From Conus ventricosus (Eukaryota; Mollusca; Gastropoda; Neogastropoda; Conidae), in assembly GCA_018398815.1 (NCBI GenBank), contig CM031628.1, forward strand, positions 13,339,394 through 13,403,393: a stretch of 64,000 bases of DNA. The letters are read 5' to 3'. The stretch's first letter is position 1, and every line of letters begins with the position of its first letter. The notes under the pieces were generated by a model that saw only the letters and a program-made list of their open reading frames with translations, made no database searches and had not been told where the DNA came from. Positions 10,278-22,009 of the stretch are shown one piece after another. Position numbers and translations under genes: made by a program.

Positions 10278-11906
10278 AACGCTCACAGGGACGGGAAATC
10301 CCCCGTACATTTTGTACAACGCTCATAGACACGGGAAATCCCCCGTACATTTTGTACAACGCTCATAGACACGGGAAATCCCCCGTAATTTGTACAACGC
10401 TCACAGAGACGGGAAATCCCCCGTACATTTATACAATGCTCGTAGAGACGGGAAATCCCCCGTACATTTTTACAACGCTCATAGACACGGGAAATCCCCC
10501 GTAATTTGTACAACGCTCACAGAGACGGGAAATCCCCCGTACATTTGTACAAGGCTCGTAGGACGGGAAAATCCCCCGTACATTTGTACAACGCTCATAG
10601 ACACGGGAAATTCCCCGTACATTTGTACACGCTCACAGAGACGGGAAATCCCCCGTACATTTGTACAACGCTCATAGACACGGGAAATCCCCCGTACATT
10701 TGTACAACGCTCATAGACACGAGAAATCCCCCGTACATTTGTACAACGCTCATAGAGACGGGAAATCCCCCGTACATTTGTACAACGCTCATAGACACGG
10801 GAAATCCCCCGTACATTTGTACAACGCTCATAGACACGGGAAATCCCCCGTACATTTGTACAACGCTCATAGACACGGAAAAACCCCCGTACGTTTGTAC
10901 AACGCTCATAGACACGGAAATCCCCCGTACATTTGTACAACGCTCACAGAGACGTGAAATCCTCCGTACATTTGTACAACGCTCATAGACACGGTAAATC
11001 CCCCGTACATTTGTACAACGCTCACAGAGACGGGAAATCCCTTGTACATTTGTACAACGCTCATAGAGACGGGAAATCCCCCGTACATTTGTACAACGCT
11101 CATAGACACGGGAAATCCCCCGTACGTTTGTACAACGCTCATAGACACGGGAAATCCCCAGTACGTTTGTACAACGCTCATAGACACGGGAAATCCCACG
11201 TACATTTGTACAACGCTCATAGACACGGGAAATCCCCGTACATTTGTACAACGCTCATAGACACGGGAAATCCCCCGTACATTTGTACAACGCTCATAGA
11301 CAAGGGAAATCCCCCGTACATTTGTACAACGCTCATAGAAACGGGAATTCCCCCGTACATTTGTACAACGCTCATAGAAACGGAAATCCCTCGTACATGT
11401 GTACAACGCTCATAGAGACGGGAAATCCCCGGTACATTTTGTACAACGCTCAAAGAAACGGGAAATCCCCCGTACATTTGTACAACGCTCATAGAGATGG
11501 GAAATCCTCCGTACATTTGTACAACGCTCATAGACACGGTAAATCCCCCGTACATTGTACAACGCTCACAGAGACGGGAAATCCCCTGTACATTTGTACA
11601 ACGCTCATAGACAAGGGAAATCCCCCGTACATTTGTACAACGCTCATAGACACAGTAAATCCCCCGTACATTTGTACAACGCTCGTAGAGACGGGAAATA
11701 CCCCATACATTTGTACAACGCTCATAGAGACGGGAAATCCCCGGTACAACGCTCATAGACACGGAAGTCCCCCCGTACATTTGTACAACGCTCATAGAGA
11801 CGGGAAAATCCCCCGTACATTTGTACAACGCTCATAGAGACGGTAAAGTCCCCCGTACATTTGTACAACGCTCATAGAGACGGGAAATCCCCCGTACATT
11901 TGTACA
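10278..11906. repeat. 39-bp minisatellite with one kappaB-like site per unit
   Basis: About 42 tandem units: 'acaacgctcatagacacggg' + 'aaatcccccgtacatttgt'. Most units contain GGGAAATCCC, which satisfies the NF-kappaB/Rel consensus GGGRNWYYCC, plus the near-palindrome GTACATTTGTAC. Alternating 'catagacac', 'cacagagac' and 'catagagac' variants show recent duplications. Since 39 is 13 codons, 13-residue repeats stay open in frames on both strands (up to 218 codons), with occasional one-base slips. I regard those as incidental. The array lies in contig A only; copy B ends before reaching it. Confidence 0.95.
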
Positions 11907-12310
11907 AGCACACGTAATTTTGAAATGTAATGAGATTATCTAAAGTCGAAATTTCAAACACTGTAAAAATCAAAGTAGTTTGTTTTTTTCTCCAGAAACG
12001 GGTTCTTCTCAGAGGAACTTAATCAATCTAAGTTGTGCTTTGAACGTTTTTATTTTGACAGGTTTTGTGTTATGATGCATGACGTGTGATGATGATGATG
12101 TGTGATGATGATAAATACCTTATAGCGCCTATCCTCGGTAGGACCAAGCTCTTTGCGCTTTAAAATCACACTCGGTTACTCAACGGGGGCCTACTGGGTA
12201 GTGCCAATAAAGAGTGCCACCCGGCGCTTTTTCGTCGTTTCCCGTGTATCCCGTAAAATTGTTTTCAATTTGTACACTCCTTTTCCCCTTATTTTCGTTT
12301 TAAATTTTCA
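11907..12310. other. Spacer with a possible dispersed repeat tail
   Basis: After the minisatellite comes AT-rich sequence. At about 12060-12170 there is a TGATGATG run followed by 'aaataccttatagcgcctat' and 'ccaagctctttgcgctttaa'. That pair resembles the end of an interspersed repeat seen in molluscan genomes; this is a recollection, not a search result. No gene is visible. Confidence 0.4.
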
Positions 12311-12606
12311 GCAGGGTGCATGCTATGTGTAACGTGTTCCCCCAACCCAAGATAAACGGGCCTTTTTTCCGAAAGTTTTTAAGGGAAATTTTTTCGTGTG
12401 GCAAGTTGTTTGGTGCGTTCCCCCGGGAAAACCTCGGTTTAAGTCTCCCCCAAAGCATGTTATGGGAAATAGAGTCGAAAAAAGTTAATCCGAGGGGAAA
12501 ATCCCCCCGTACTGAAAGGCCCCGGGAAGATTCGAACCAGAAACCCCGGTACCCCGTTACGAGCCGGCGCTCGACCCCCTGACCACAAGCGCCCCGAGCC
12601 CAGGTG
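12311..12606 (-). mobile_element. tRNA-derived SINE, copy 1 (homopolymer-inflated)
   Basis: Read on the minus strand, the head is tRNA-like: a degraded A box, an anticodon arm reading CTCGTAA (CGT anticodon), and a B box GGTTCGAATCTTCC (plus-strand positions about 12525-12538). The body then runs through 'aaaccgaggtt' and ends near 'acacatagcatgcaccct'. The same head, body and 3' segments occur at 25380-25702 in the same order and orientation. Runs of c, g, a and t are longer here than in that copy, which suggests sequencing noise. It is transcribed by Pol III if active; nothing here shows activity. Confidence 0.75.
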
Positions 12607-12919
12607 TAAAACGGCATTATGGTTAAAGACACTCATGAAAAAAGTGGGGCGCCTGTGGGTGTGGGGGGGTTATGGACACCAGTATCCCCCTCCTATGGCA
12701 GTCCCTTCGTCTCTCAAACTTTTAGTCGTTTCTATGTTTCGTGGTCCCCCAACCCCCCTGACTTTTTGGTTGTTTGCTTTGTGGGGTCTCTCCCCCACCC
12801 CCCCCCCCCCCCCAACCCCACCCCGACTTTCTCCCCTTCATTCCCCTTTCTCTCCATCACACCCCCTCCCCACCCACTCCGACCCCCTCCACCTCTTCTT
12901 TCCCTCCAGTGAAAACCTG
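12607..12919. other. C-rich spacer
   Basis: A pyrimidine-rich stretch with a poly-C core (about 12790-12825) and repeated ccctcc/cccac. Proline-rich ORFs are compositional. No gene is seen. Confidence 0.7.
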
Positions 12920-13256
12920 TAGTGGTCTGTGGAAGGGTTAATGGCACCAGACACAGTGAAGACCTGTCAGTGTATCTGTGGAAGGTTAATGGCACCGACA
13001 CAGTGAAGACCTGTCAGTGTATCTGTGGAAGGGTTAATGGCACCGACACAGTGAAGACCTGTCAGTGTATCTGTGGAAGGGTTAATGCACGACACAGTGA
13101 AGACCTGTCAGTGTATCTGTGGAAGGGTTTAATGGCAACGACACAGTGAAGACCTGTCAGTGTATCTGTGGAAGGGTTAATGGCAAAGACACAGTGAAGA
13201 CCTGTCAGTGTATCTGTGGAAGGGTTTAATGGCACGACACAGTGAAGACCTGTCGG
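12920..13256. repeat. 47-48-bp minisatellite (gacctgtcagtgtatctgtgg units)
   Basis: The anchor 'gacctgtcag' falls at 12961, 13008, 13056, about 13102, 13150 and 13199, with a last partial unit at 13246: seven copies. Unit: 'gacctgtcagtgtatctgtg' + 'gaagggttaatggcacc' + 'gacacagtgaa'. The period equals that of the 4980-6045 array, but the sequence is different. It ends in a run of about 25 G (13257-13281). Confidence 0.95.
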
Positions 13257-13281
13257 GGTGGGGGGGGGGGGGGGGGGGGGT

Positions 13282-13377
13282 CACATCACTGGGAGTGGCG
13301 GTACGCGAGTAACGCTGCACTGACAAACCTGCAACAGGTTCAGATGGCCGGTGGTAGCGGCGGACGAACCCCCCCCC
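13282..13377. other. Short unique spacer
   Basis: An ordinary sequence between the G-run and a CT tract. No feature is recognised. Confidence 0.6.
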
Positions 13378-13831
<454 letters not shown>

Positions 13832-13861
13832 TGAATGACCTGGGTGGGATCATGGAGTTTG

Positions 13862-15032
13862 GGGGACCGTCTGTCTGTCTCTCTGTCTGTCTGTCTATTT
13901 CTCAGCGTTATCTGTCTGTTTCTATCTGTCAGCGTGTCTTTCTGCATGTCTGTCTGTCCTGCTGTCGGTGTGTCTGTCTGTCTATTGTTTCTGCCCACGT
14001 GTCTGCCTCTCTGTAGGTCTGTCTGTCTGTCTGTCCCTCCATCTGCCTGTCAGATGCTTGTCTGTGCGTATGTCTGTGTGTCAGAGACACTTTGTGTCTG
14101 TCTGACGGTCTGCCTCTGCATCTGCCAGTGTGTCCGTCTGTACGTCTGTTGCTGTCTGTCTGTCAGTCTGCGTGTCTGTCACTGTAACTGTCAGTCTGCG
14201 TCGTTTGTATGCCTGTTTGTGTGTTTTTCGGTCTGGGGTTTGTCTGTCATATAAGCTGTGTGTCAGCGTGCCAGTCTGTTTTGTCTGTCTGTGTGTCTAT
14301 CAGCTATGTGTCTGTCAGTCTGTGCGTCTGTCTTCAGTTGATGTGTCTGTCCTTTAGTGTGTCTATCAGTCTGTGTGTCTGCCAGTGTGCCAGTCTGTTT
14401 GTCTGTGTGTCTGTCAGTCTGTGTGTCTGCTAGTCTGTGTGTCTGTCCGTCTGTGTGTCTGTCAGTTAAGCTGTGTGTCAGTGTGCCAGTCTGTGTGTCT
14501 CCGTCGATGTGTCTGCTAGTGTGCCAGTGTGTCTCTTCGTCTCTGTGTCTGTCTGTCAGTCAGTGTGTCTGTTGGTCTGTGTCTGTCGTCAGTGTGTCTG
14601 TCACTCAGTGTGTCTGTTCGTCTGTGTGTCTGTCAGTCAATGTGTCTGTCAGTCAGTGTGTCTGTTCGTCTATGTGTCTGTCACGGTGTCTGTCGGTCTT
14701 GTCTGTGTGTCTATCAGTCTGTCTGCTAGTCAGTGTGTCTGCCATTCTGTGTGTCTGTCAGTCTGTCTGCTCGTCAGTGTGTCTGTCATCATTCTGTGTG
14801 TCTGTCAATCTGTCTGGTAGTCAGTGTGTCTGCCATTCTGTGTGTCTGTCAGTCTGTCTGCTGTCAGTGTGTCTGTCATTCTGTGTGTCTATCAGTCTGT
14901 CTGGTAGTCAGTGTGTCTGCCATTCTGTGTGTCTGTCAGTGTGTCTGCTCGTCAGTGTGTCTGTCATCATTCTATGTGGTCTGTCAATCTGTCTGGTAGT
15001 CAGTGTGTCTGCCATTCTGTGTGTCTGTCAGA
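13862..15032. repeat. Degenerate GTCT/GTGT tetranucleotide array with higher-order units
   Basis: About 1.17 kb of 'tgtctgtcagtctgtgtgtctgtc'-like sequence. From about 14700 longer units of the type 'gtctgccattctgtgtgtctgtcagtctgtctg' repeat in near copies. Cys/Val/Ser/Leu-rich ORFs such as 14357-15043 (228 codons) come from absence of stops in the repeat and lack any domain. Confidence 0.9.
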
Positions 15033-15356
15033 TAGCAAGATAATCGGGGAAAGAGTGGTACAGATCATCATCAACTGTCAGTAGACCTACATGAGTTGTA
15101 CCGCCAGCAGATCACATTGGGAACAGTGTCGCTTCACAGCTGGCGAGGTACTGAGGGAAATGGTTTCACGCTGTGGTAGAAGAACTTAAACCGTTCGTTA
15201 CCCACAAATAACAACAGCGTCCGATAGGACAGGCTCTTTTTTTTGTTTGTTTTTTTGTTTTTGAGTGTCGTTGGAGATGGTTTCAACGCACACAGACTTG
15301 CCATCTTATGGCCTTATCGCCCATGCTGTCTCAACGGAAAGAACGCATTTCGATGG

Positions 15357-15357
<1 letters not shown>
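15033..15357. other. Unique spacer, no gene recognised
   Basis: Normal-complexity sequence after the GTCT array. A T-rich patch lies at 15238-15262. No ORF with recognisable motifs. Confidence 0.6.
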
Positions 15358-15409
<52 letters not shown>

Positions 15410-15535
15410 GAGGAGAGACAGAGTGAGTTACACATGAGAAGAAAGAGAGACGGGACAGAGGAGAGAGAGAGTAGCATAAAGCCGTTGAGAGAGAGAGGGA
15501 CAGACGGAGGGAACGACGAGAGTGAGTTTACATAA
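15358..15535. repeat. (GA)n array
   Basis: GA units with interruptions (gagaga, gagaaagaga, gggacagac). Purine-only stretches here could form triplex (H-DNA) structures in principle. Confidence 0.9.
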
Positions 15536-15772
15536 TTGAAGGAAAAACGCCACAGAGCTGGCTTTAGCTCCTTCACCCCGTTTGACTCACACCGGTTGGA
15601 CTGCGCCAGTGGTTTCTGTCGGGCGCTCTTTGCTCATCTGCTTCTCAGTCTCATCTCTCTCCTCTCTTCTCTCTCCTCTCATCTCTCTCTCTCTCTCTCC
15701 CTCCTTCTCTCTCTCTCTCTACTTTCATTCACTCACCAATCACCCTCCCCCCGATGGTGCCCCACGTAACTG

Positions 15773-15811
<39 letters not shown>

Positions 15812-16310
15812 TTATTCACTCACCCATCACCCTTCCCCCCTATGGTGCCCCACGTGACTACCTAGATCCAGGCGCGTGCACGGCTGACGGACTTCCTGAT
15901 TGGGAGTCTGGGGGCGTCGAGGAAGGGGGAGTGTTGACGAGCGGACGCTGTGTCATTGGGCCCTGGGCCAAAACGTCGACTCTCTGTCGACTCTGGACAG
16001 ATCGGAAGACGACCATCTGTGTGATGATTCAGGAAAACGCTTGCTAATAAGGATTACACACTGACATGAATGCATGAGTGCTTCAGATTCAGGCTTCAGA
16101 TGAAGAGTCCAAGAAGGGAGGTAAGTTTGTGGATGGAAGGATTATATGTAAGAGTCTTTGTGGACAACTACTGAGGACAGTTGCTTTGCTAAATTCACAA
16201 CTTTTTTCTTTTCTTTTCTTTCTTTTTTTTTTAAGGAGAGGAGTCAAGAATTCACCCCCCCCCCCCACCCCCCGTAATTTGTGGCGAACCTTTTTCTTTC
16301 AAATGTGTAT

Positions 16311-16312
<2 letters not shown>
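15536..16312. repeat. CT tracts within unassigned sequence
   Basis: Two CT tracts (about 15652-15722 and 15773-15812) are each followed by a near-identical 'tttattcactcacc.atcaccct.ccccc.atggtgccccacgt' segment (about 15723-15769 and 15810-15855). This is a local ~88-bp direct duplication including the CT tract. The rest (15856-16312) is normal complexity. An open frame to 16047 has no recognised domain. A T-rich and a C-rich run lie at 16200-16275. Confidence 0.6.
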
Positions 16313-16354
<42 letters not shown>

Positions 16355-16386
16355 CACTTTTGTGTCTGTGTCTGTGTGTGTTTTCT
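16313..16386. repeat. GT microsatellite truncated by the assembly gap
   Basis: GT repeats run to within a few bases of the N block, which is where assemblies commonly break. Confidence 0.9.
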
Positions 16387-17386
16387 NNNNNNNNNNNNNN
16401 NNNNNNNNNNNNNNNNNNNNNNNNNNNNNNNNNNNNNNNNNNNNNNNNNNNNNNNNNNNNNNNNNNNNNNNNNNNNNNNNNNNNNNNNNNNNNNNNNNNN
16501 NNNNNNNNNNNNNNNNNNNNNNNNNNNNNNNNNNNNNNNNNNNNNNNNNNNNNNNNNNNNNNNNNNNNNNNNNNNNNNNNNNNNNNNNNNNNNNNNNNNN
16601 NNNNNNNNNNNNNNNNNNNNNNNNNNNNNNNNNNNNNNNNNNNNNNNNNNNNNNNNNNNNNNNNNNNNNNNNNNNNNNNNNNNNNNNNNNNNNNNNNNNN
16701 NNNNNNNNNNNNNNNNNNNNNNNNNNNNNNNNNNNNNNNNNNNNNNNNNNNNNNNNNNNNNNNNNNNNNNNNNNNNNNNNNNNNNNNNNNNNNNNNNNNN
16801 NNNNNNNNNNNNNNNNNNNNNNNNNNNNNNNNNNNNNNNNNNNNNNNNNNNNNNNNNNNNNNNNNNNNNNNNNNNNNNNNNNNNNNNNNNNNNNNNNNNN
16901 NNNNNNNNNNNNNNNNNNNNNNNNNNNNNNNNNNNNNNNNNNNNNNNNNNNNNNNNNNNNNNNNNNNNNNNNNNNNNNNNNNNNNNNNNNNNNNNNNNNN
17001 NNNNNNNNNNNNNNNNNNNNNNNNNNNNNNNNNNNNNNNNNNNNNNNNNNNNNNNNNNNNNNNNNNNNNNNNNNNNNNNNNNNNNNNNNNNNNNNNNNNN
17101 NNNNNNNNNNNNNNNNNNNNNNNNNNNNNNNNNNNNNNNNNNNNNNNNNNNNNNNNNNNNNNNNNNNNNNNNNNNNNNNNNNNNNNNNNNNNNNNNNNNN
17201 NNNNNNNNNNNNNNNNNNNNNNNNNNNNNNNNNNNNNNNNNNNNNNNNNNNNNNNNNNNNNNNNNNNNNNNNNNNNNNNNNNNNNNNNNNNNNNNNNNNN
17301 NNNNNNNNNNNNNNNNNNNNNNNNNNNNNNNNNNNNNNNNNNNNNNNNNNNNNNNNNNNNNNNNNNNNNNNNNNNNNNNNNNNNNN
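16387..17386. other. Assembly gap of exactly 1000 N
   Basis: The run of N is precisely 1000 bases, so it is a scaffolding placeholder and not a measured gap. The three poly-X frames that span it are meaningless. The sequences on either side belong to two copies of one locus (see findings). Confidence 0.99.
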
Positions 17387-17566
17387 CTAGAATACGATAG
17401 ATCATACTTACAATATTTCTGACATTCTAACCTACCGTTTTCCAGCCTCCTATAGCATCATATCATTACTATATGGTTACATCAAGTCATTTTAAAACTA
17501 TTAATATACCGATAAATCATTACTCCCTCCCCCCTATGTGTCCCTCCTCTCTCTTTGTTCTTCCTG

Positions 17567-17624
<58 letters not shown>

Positions 17625-17800
17625 TTCCCCCCTTTTCGTCCTCCCTTGTCTTAGTATTAGTAGTATTATTATTACTGTTATTGAATATATTTTTATTATA
17701 TTTTTCTTCACTTTACTTCTGAATCATACTTTTATTACTAGTACTATTATTACCATTAGCGTTACAATTGTTAGCACTTTTATCTTACCTTGGTTTCCCC

Positions 17801-17871
<71 letters not shown>

Positions 17872-18781
17872 TGCATGTGGCCCTCTAAAACAGAAAACAA
17901 GATGTCAAGCATATTTAACGTTTTCCCAGTACAGTGACATAGGGGAGACCATTTCCAGTTAGTGGAAGGAAAAAGACTCGACAGTGCGGTGGTTAGTTCC
18001 CTTATCGGACTTGACTTTTTTTTATAATTTTAATTATCATTTATGGCCGTTAGTAACGGCTATTCTGGTAAACTAAAAATAAATAAAGCATCGGGCATCA
18101 TCCGTGACCCATAATGAACATACCTACAAATTTTCAAAAAGATCGGCCCAGAGGTTTTGTCTGGAGCGAGTGGAAAACATTTTGACCATGGACAGACAGA
18201 GACAGACAGACAGCATTTCTTCGTTCCCATTGTAAAGTACTCCCTGTTCTCTAGGAACTGGGGGTGCAAAAAAGGAAGAGGTAAAAAGAATAAAGAAAAA
18301 GAAAGAAAAAAAGAGGAAAGGGGGGGGAGGGGAGGGGGGGGGGGGCTACTGCCTTCTACTGTATCTGGGGGAGGGGGTAATCATTAAAAAAAAATCTCAA
18401 TCATATCATCTTTATCTCAATATAATTTTTTTTTTTACTTCTGTCTGTTCATTTCTGTTGTAAATCCACCAGCGATCCGTTCATAAGAAAGGAAGTGGGA
18501 ACAAGTCCGATAACTACCGTGGTACAGCGTTAACCAGGGTTAGATATCGGTTGTCTGCCCTTTTTGGCGCACTGTTTGTAAAGTATACACATGTTTCCAA
18601 CAAAAGACTATGTATGCGTAGACAAGGAAGCGAAAATGACGGAAGAGTAGGCAGGTGGGGGAAAGGGGAGGGAAACGAAGGGGGGGGGGGGGGGGGAAGC
18701 TGTCGGGATGACTTGTGGGTTAGGGGTGGAAAGATGGAGACAGGATGGTAAAGTGAACGGTGAAGTTCACTGCCTTACGTT

Positions 18782-18873
<92 letters not shown>

Positions 18874-19011
18874 AGAAAGAGAGAAAGACAGACAGACCGA
18901 CAGACAGACAGAGACCGACGGACAGAAACAGACACGGAGAAGTCAGACCGACAGACGGAGACAAAGACAAATGGAGATCGAATTTCAAAATCCATTGCAT
19001 ACGCACGCACG

Positions 19012-19103
<92 letters not shown>

Positions 19104-19181
19104 CTAGGGAGTGGGCACATGATTTATCTTCGAAAAAGCTGTAACCCAATGTCAAAAAAAAGAATGTCAGTGCTTGAAAAC

Positions 19182-19259
<78 letters not shown>

Positions 19260-19313
19260 AATAATGTCCTCTCTCCCTCTGTCTCTGTCTGTCCCTCCCT
19301 CCCTCCCTCTCCC

Positions 19314-19365
<52 letters not shown>
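17387..19365. repeat. Duplicated block, copy B (left part)
   Basis: Begins inside the block and matches A from about 1231 to the CT tract near 3190, with the same order of parts: C run (17571-17624), CA (17803-17870), 'gttagtaacggc', LINE RT remnant, GT 18785-18871, CA 19015-19100, GA 19183-19259, C run (about 19316-19345) and CT (to 19365). Tract lengths differ (GT, CA and C longer here) and small indels are frequent, but substitutions look few. Confidence 0.85.
18463..18650 (+). pseudogene. LINE reverse-transcriptase fragment (copy B)
   Basis: The counterpart of 2316-2513, with the same HKKGS.NKSDNYRG core and KYTHVSNKRLC continuation. It differs by indels. It has the same limits: a short, frameshifted relic with no function. 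Confidence 0.6.
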
Positions 19366-19369
19366 GAAG

Positions 19370-19634
19370 TGAACTTGTTGGCATTGAAAAGACTGTGTAG
19401 GGGGTCAGGGACGGGGGACACATGTAAATAATCAGGAAGGGATTATTTTGAATGATCGTGGTAATGACAAGTTGAACGTTCTCATTAATGAAAATTCTGG
19501 CTGTAGTAATATTTTGATGTGCCCGGAAGTGAACGAAAGTGATTTTGTACATAACAGAGTGAAGGTATCTGCCACACTTCATCACATCGTGAAGTGAATG
19601 GCTGTGACATTGTCAATGACAGTTTCGGTGGGGG
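19370..19634 (+). pseudogene. LINE 5' segment, split from 46351-50245 by the gypsy element
   Basis: An open frame (about 19440-19634) has low-complexity N/D/V-rich content typical of the region before the endonuclease in this LINE family. The segment 'gaatggctgtgac...ggtggggggt' (19599-19634) is echoed just right of the insertion at about 46380-46425, as expected if both sides are parts of one element with short internal repeats. A gtgtt target duplication ends it at 19635-19639. Confidence 0.5.
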
Positions 19635-19639
19635 GTGTT

Positions 19640-21861
19640 CGCGGTCAAGGTCCGTGAATCAAGGATGTGAGGGTGGAAGAGGAGAGAGGGACAGGCTGGG
19701 CACAACACCCACCGACCACACTCAAACCACTCGTGGAAAAAAAATAAACCAAATAATCAATTTATTAAATTAATGAAAATATCTCATTCACACCTAGTGG
19801 AGGAGGGACGACTATCAAGAAGAGGGAGGACAGAGAGATAAATTGGAAAAGAACGGGAAATAGAAGATGACAGCCACCTAAAAGAAGATATTTTACTTAA
19901 TGGACAAAATAACCCAACAAAAGACCCACACCTGGCCCAGGGAAAGCTAAATTTAGACCCTAACCACTAATCTTCCCAAAATAAAGAAAGAAGAAAGGAC
20001 AGGGGAGAAAACAATTAAACGAAGGACGAAACAGGGTTCCCCCAGCCACACAAGCATATTCCCCAACATTCGCATACTTATACAGTTCATGAACACTTTT
20101 AGTATATTCACACATGTACCTCACAAACATTACAGCCATACAGAATGTCTCCCACACGCCAGGCATCACCAAACACCGCCCATACACAGCTAGAAACAAA
20201 CTTAACTTAAAGTCCTTTCCCTGTCCGAGCAGGGAGGCACTGGTGCACACCAAAGCAGTTGATACGTCAGGACTGGCGTTCTGGTCTCGCTCTTGGCACC
20301 ACGGTCAGTGTCCAGCTCCTCTTCATATGCTCTCGGAATGGGCGTCCTGCGATAAAAGGCGTTGGGCCGACACCAAGTCAACCAACGAAAAACGCCCAAA
20401 TTAAAAGGGCATTAGGATTTCATTCTAGGTACAGCTGAGATATGGTGTGGGTGCAGGCTACTACCTGGCGAATGGGCTACATCCGCAAGACTGAATCTAG
20501 TTTAGTAATAGTTTACTTCACATTTCATTATTGTATACTCTATCTCTTTTTTCTCTCAAATGATTGAAAAAAAACAACACAAATTCGTTTACTTGATGAA
20601 ATTCTTTTACTTTTGTATAATATATACTACCCCTTCAGTCTGAAGGCCTCAGGTATGTAAAAAAAACTGACAAGGAAAACAAGGCAGATGATTTGACTTT
20701 TGAGATTAAAATTACAACAACAACCCATCCCACATTCACATTAAAGGAAATATAATAGTAAAATAAATCAGAAAAAATAAAATTGACAATACATAAACGA
20801 ATAAACAGGCGGAGCGGAACTGATACGGGGCGCCGCGAAAGAACGCTCGCTTCCCGACCTCAAGTGAGTCGTGCGGTAACTCAACACCGCGTCCGGCCTG
20901 AAGGTTTTTTTCCTTTTTTCTTTCTTTACATGAAAAATAATTTATAGAACTAAACAAGCTACCCTTCCTCTGTCGGGGTACACAAATAAAGAATGACTCA
21001 GCCAAAATAAAAAAAAACAAGCGTGCGCGGCGCGCTATGTGTCCAAATCGCTGACAAGAAAAAATACCACTGCTTCAGCGTAGCGCATTTAGAATAAAAT
21101 TTAAACTTGCTCTTCCATATTTATAAATCAGGCTAACGCTCGCAGCGTGCCTGAAACCAATATTTCTCCACACCTACAGTACTGCCTCAGCACAGACCCG
21201 AAGTTTACAGATTTTGAATGAAAATATTTTATAATTTACAACCGATACCCTGTGGAATGTAAAATGAAAACGAGAAGCACGAAAATAACACCAGAACGGC
21301 AGGTGGAAAGGAGGGGAAAAAGTGGGCCCGGCAGGTGATCCTCAGCGAAAAGACTGTCCGGGACTCGGAGCCAACAGCACCAGCAGCCTTCACCATGGGA
21401 TGGCCGACGGCTGCTTACCCCAGCGAAGAGGGTCAAGATATATACTTGGTGGGCAGGAATAGGGTTTCCCTCTCTCTCAACACTGACTACCACCGTCAGG
21501 CAGACAAGTGGCCTTCGTCACAGGTTATAAAAAATGCCTCAAAGAGAACGTGGTCTCTCCACTCGTGGCTCCAATCCGAGTAAAGTAAGAATTTTTCCCA
21601 AACGCCAGCTGCCGATCAAAGGGGAATAACTTCCAACGACTCGGTGAGCTCTCATGGGTTTTCACAACTATCAGGTATTCACAGAAAGCGATGTCCTTTG
21701 CGGTGCAGAAGGATGCATGGAAACCGCACGGACGGGCAGACTTTTCTCCTGAAAGTTGACAGAACAGCTCCCCACCCCTTTTTTTACACACAAAAAAATA
21801 AGGTGGTAACAAACTTAAATAAAACATTGAAAGTGGGATGGAGGGCTGTCTGTCCGTGACA
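19640..21861 (-). repeat. 3' LTR of the gypsy element
   Basis: Direct repeat of 44025-46345. Shared landmarks include 'gcggtcaaggtcc.gtgaatc' at one end, 'ctgtccagcagggaggcactggtgcacacc' mid-way and 'ctgtc..tccgtgaca' at the other. Differences are chiefly one-base indels. It is unusually long for an LTR. The ORFs inside it (for example 19960-20253 and 20736-21020, minus) have no recognised domain. Confidence 0.85.
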
Positions 21862-21890
21862 ACACCCCCACCCAAAAGGCCTGTCCCATG
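21862..21890 (-). promoter_or_regulatory. Candidate polypurine tract
   Basis: On the minus strand a G-rich stretch (ttttgggtgggggtgt) lies immediately before the TGTCACGG start of the 3' LTR, where plus-strand priming occurs in LTR elements. The tract contains three T residues, so it is not a perfect purine run. Confidence 0.5.
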
Positions 21891-22009
21891 AGGCACAGTC
21901 CCCTGCAGCCTTCCAGCACCGCTGGCTTAAAGCATACAGAGAGGTCACACTAAACAAATGAGACTGGGTGAAACCTTGGTAAATGTCAGTGCAGGGAAGA
22001 TCTTCATTG

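Noticed and set aside
10283..11837. 160-218-codon frames with 13-residue repeats on both strands
   Set aside because: The 39-bp unit is divisible by three and open on both strands. Frames slip wherever a unit has an indel. No start context, domain or non-repeat part supports a gene.
10278..11906. CRISPR-like array
   Set aside because: Units are contiguous without distinct spacers, in eukaryotic repeat DNA. It is a minisatellite.
14357..15043. 228-codon Cys/Ser/Val-rich ORF
   Set aside because: Generated by the degenerate GTCT array, with no secretion signal or domain architecture outside the repeat.
15999..16009. AGATCGGAAGA, resembling the start of an Illumina adapter
   Set aside because: The match ends after 11 bases (next is CGA rather than GC) and the flanks look genomic; chance is adequate.
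15754..16047. 97-codon ORF ending in normal-complexity sequence
   Set aside because: Its first third is a CT microsatellite. The remainder has no recognisable domain, splice sites or conservation evidence.
16078..17422. Long open frames of up to 440 codons across the gap
   Set aside because: They are translations of N bases.
20202..21896. ORFs of 65-126 codons inside and beside the 3' LTR
   Set aside because: Mostly not preserved as equivalent frames in the second LTR, and no domain is recognised. LTR-borne genes are not supported.
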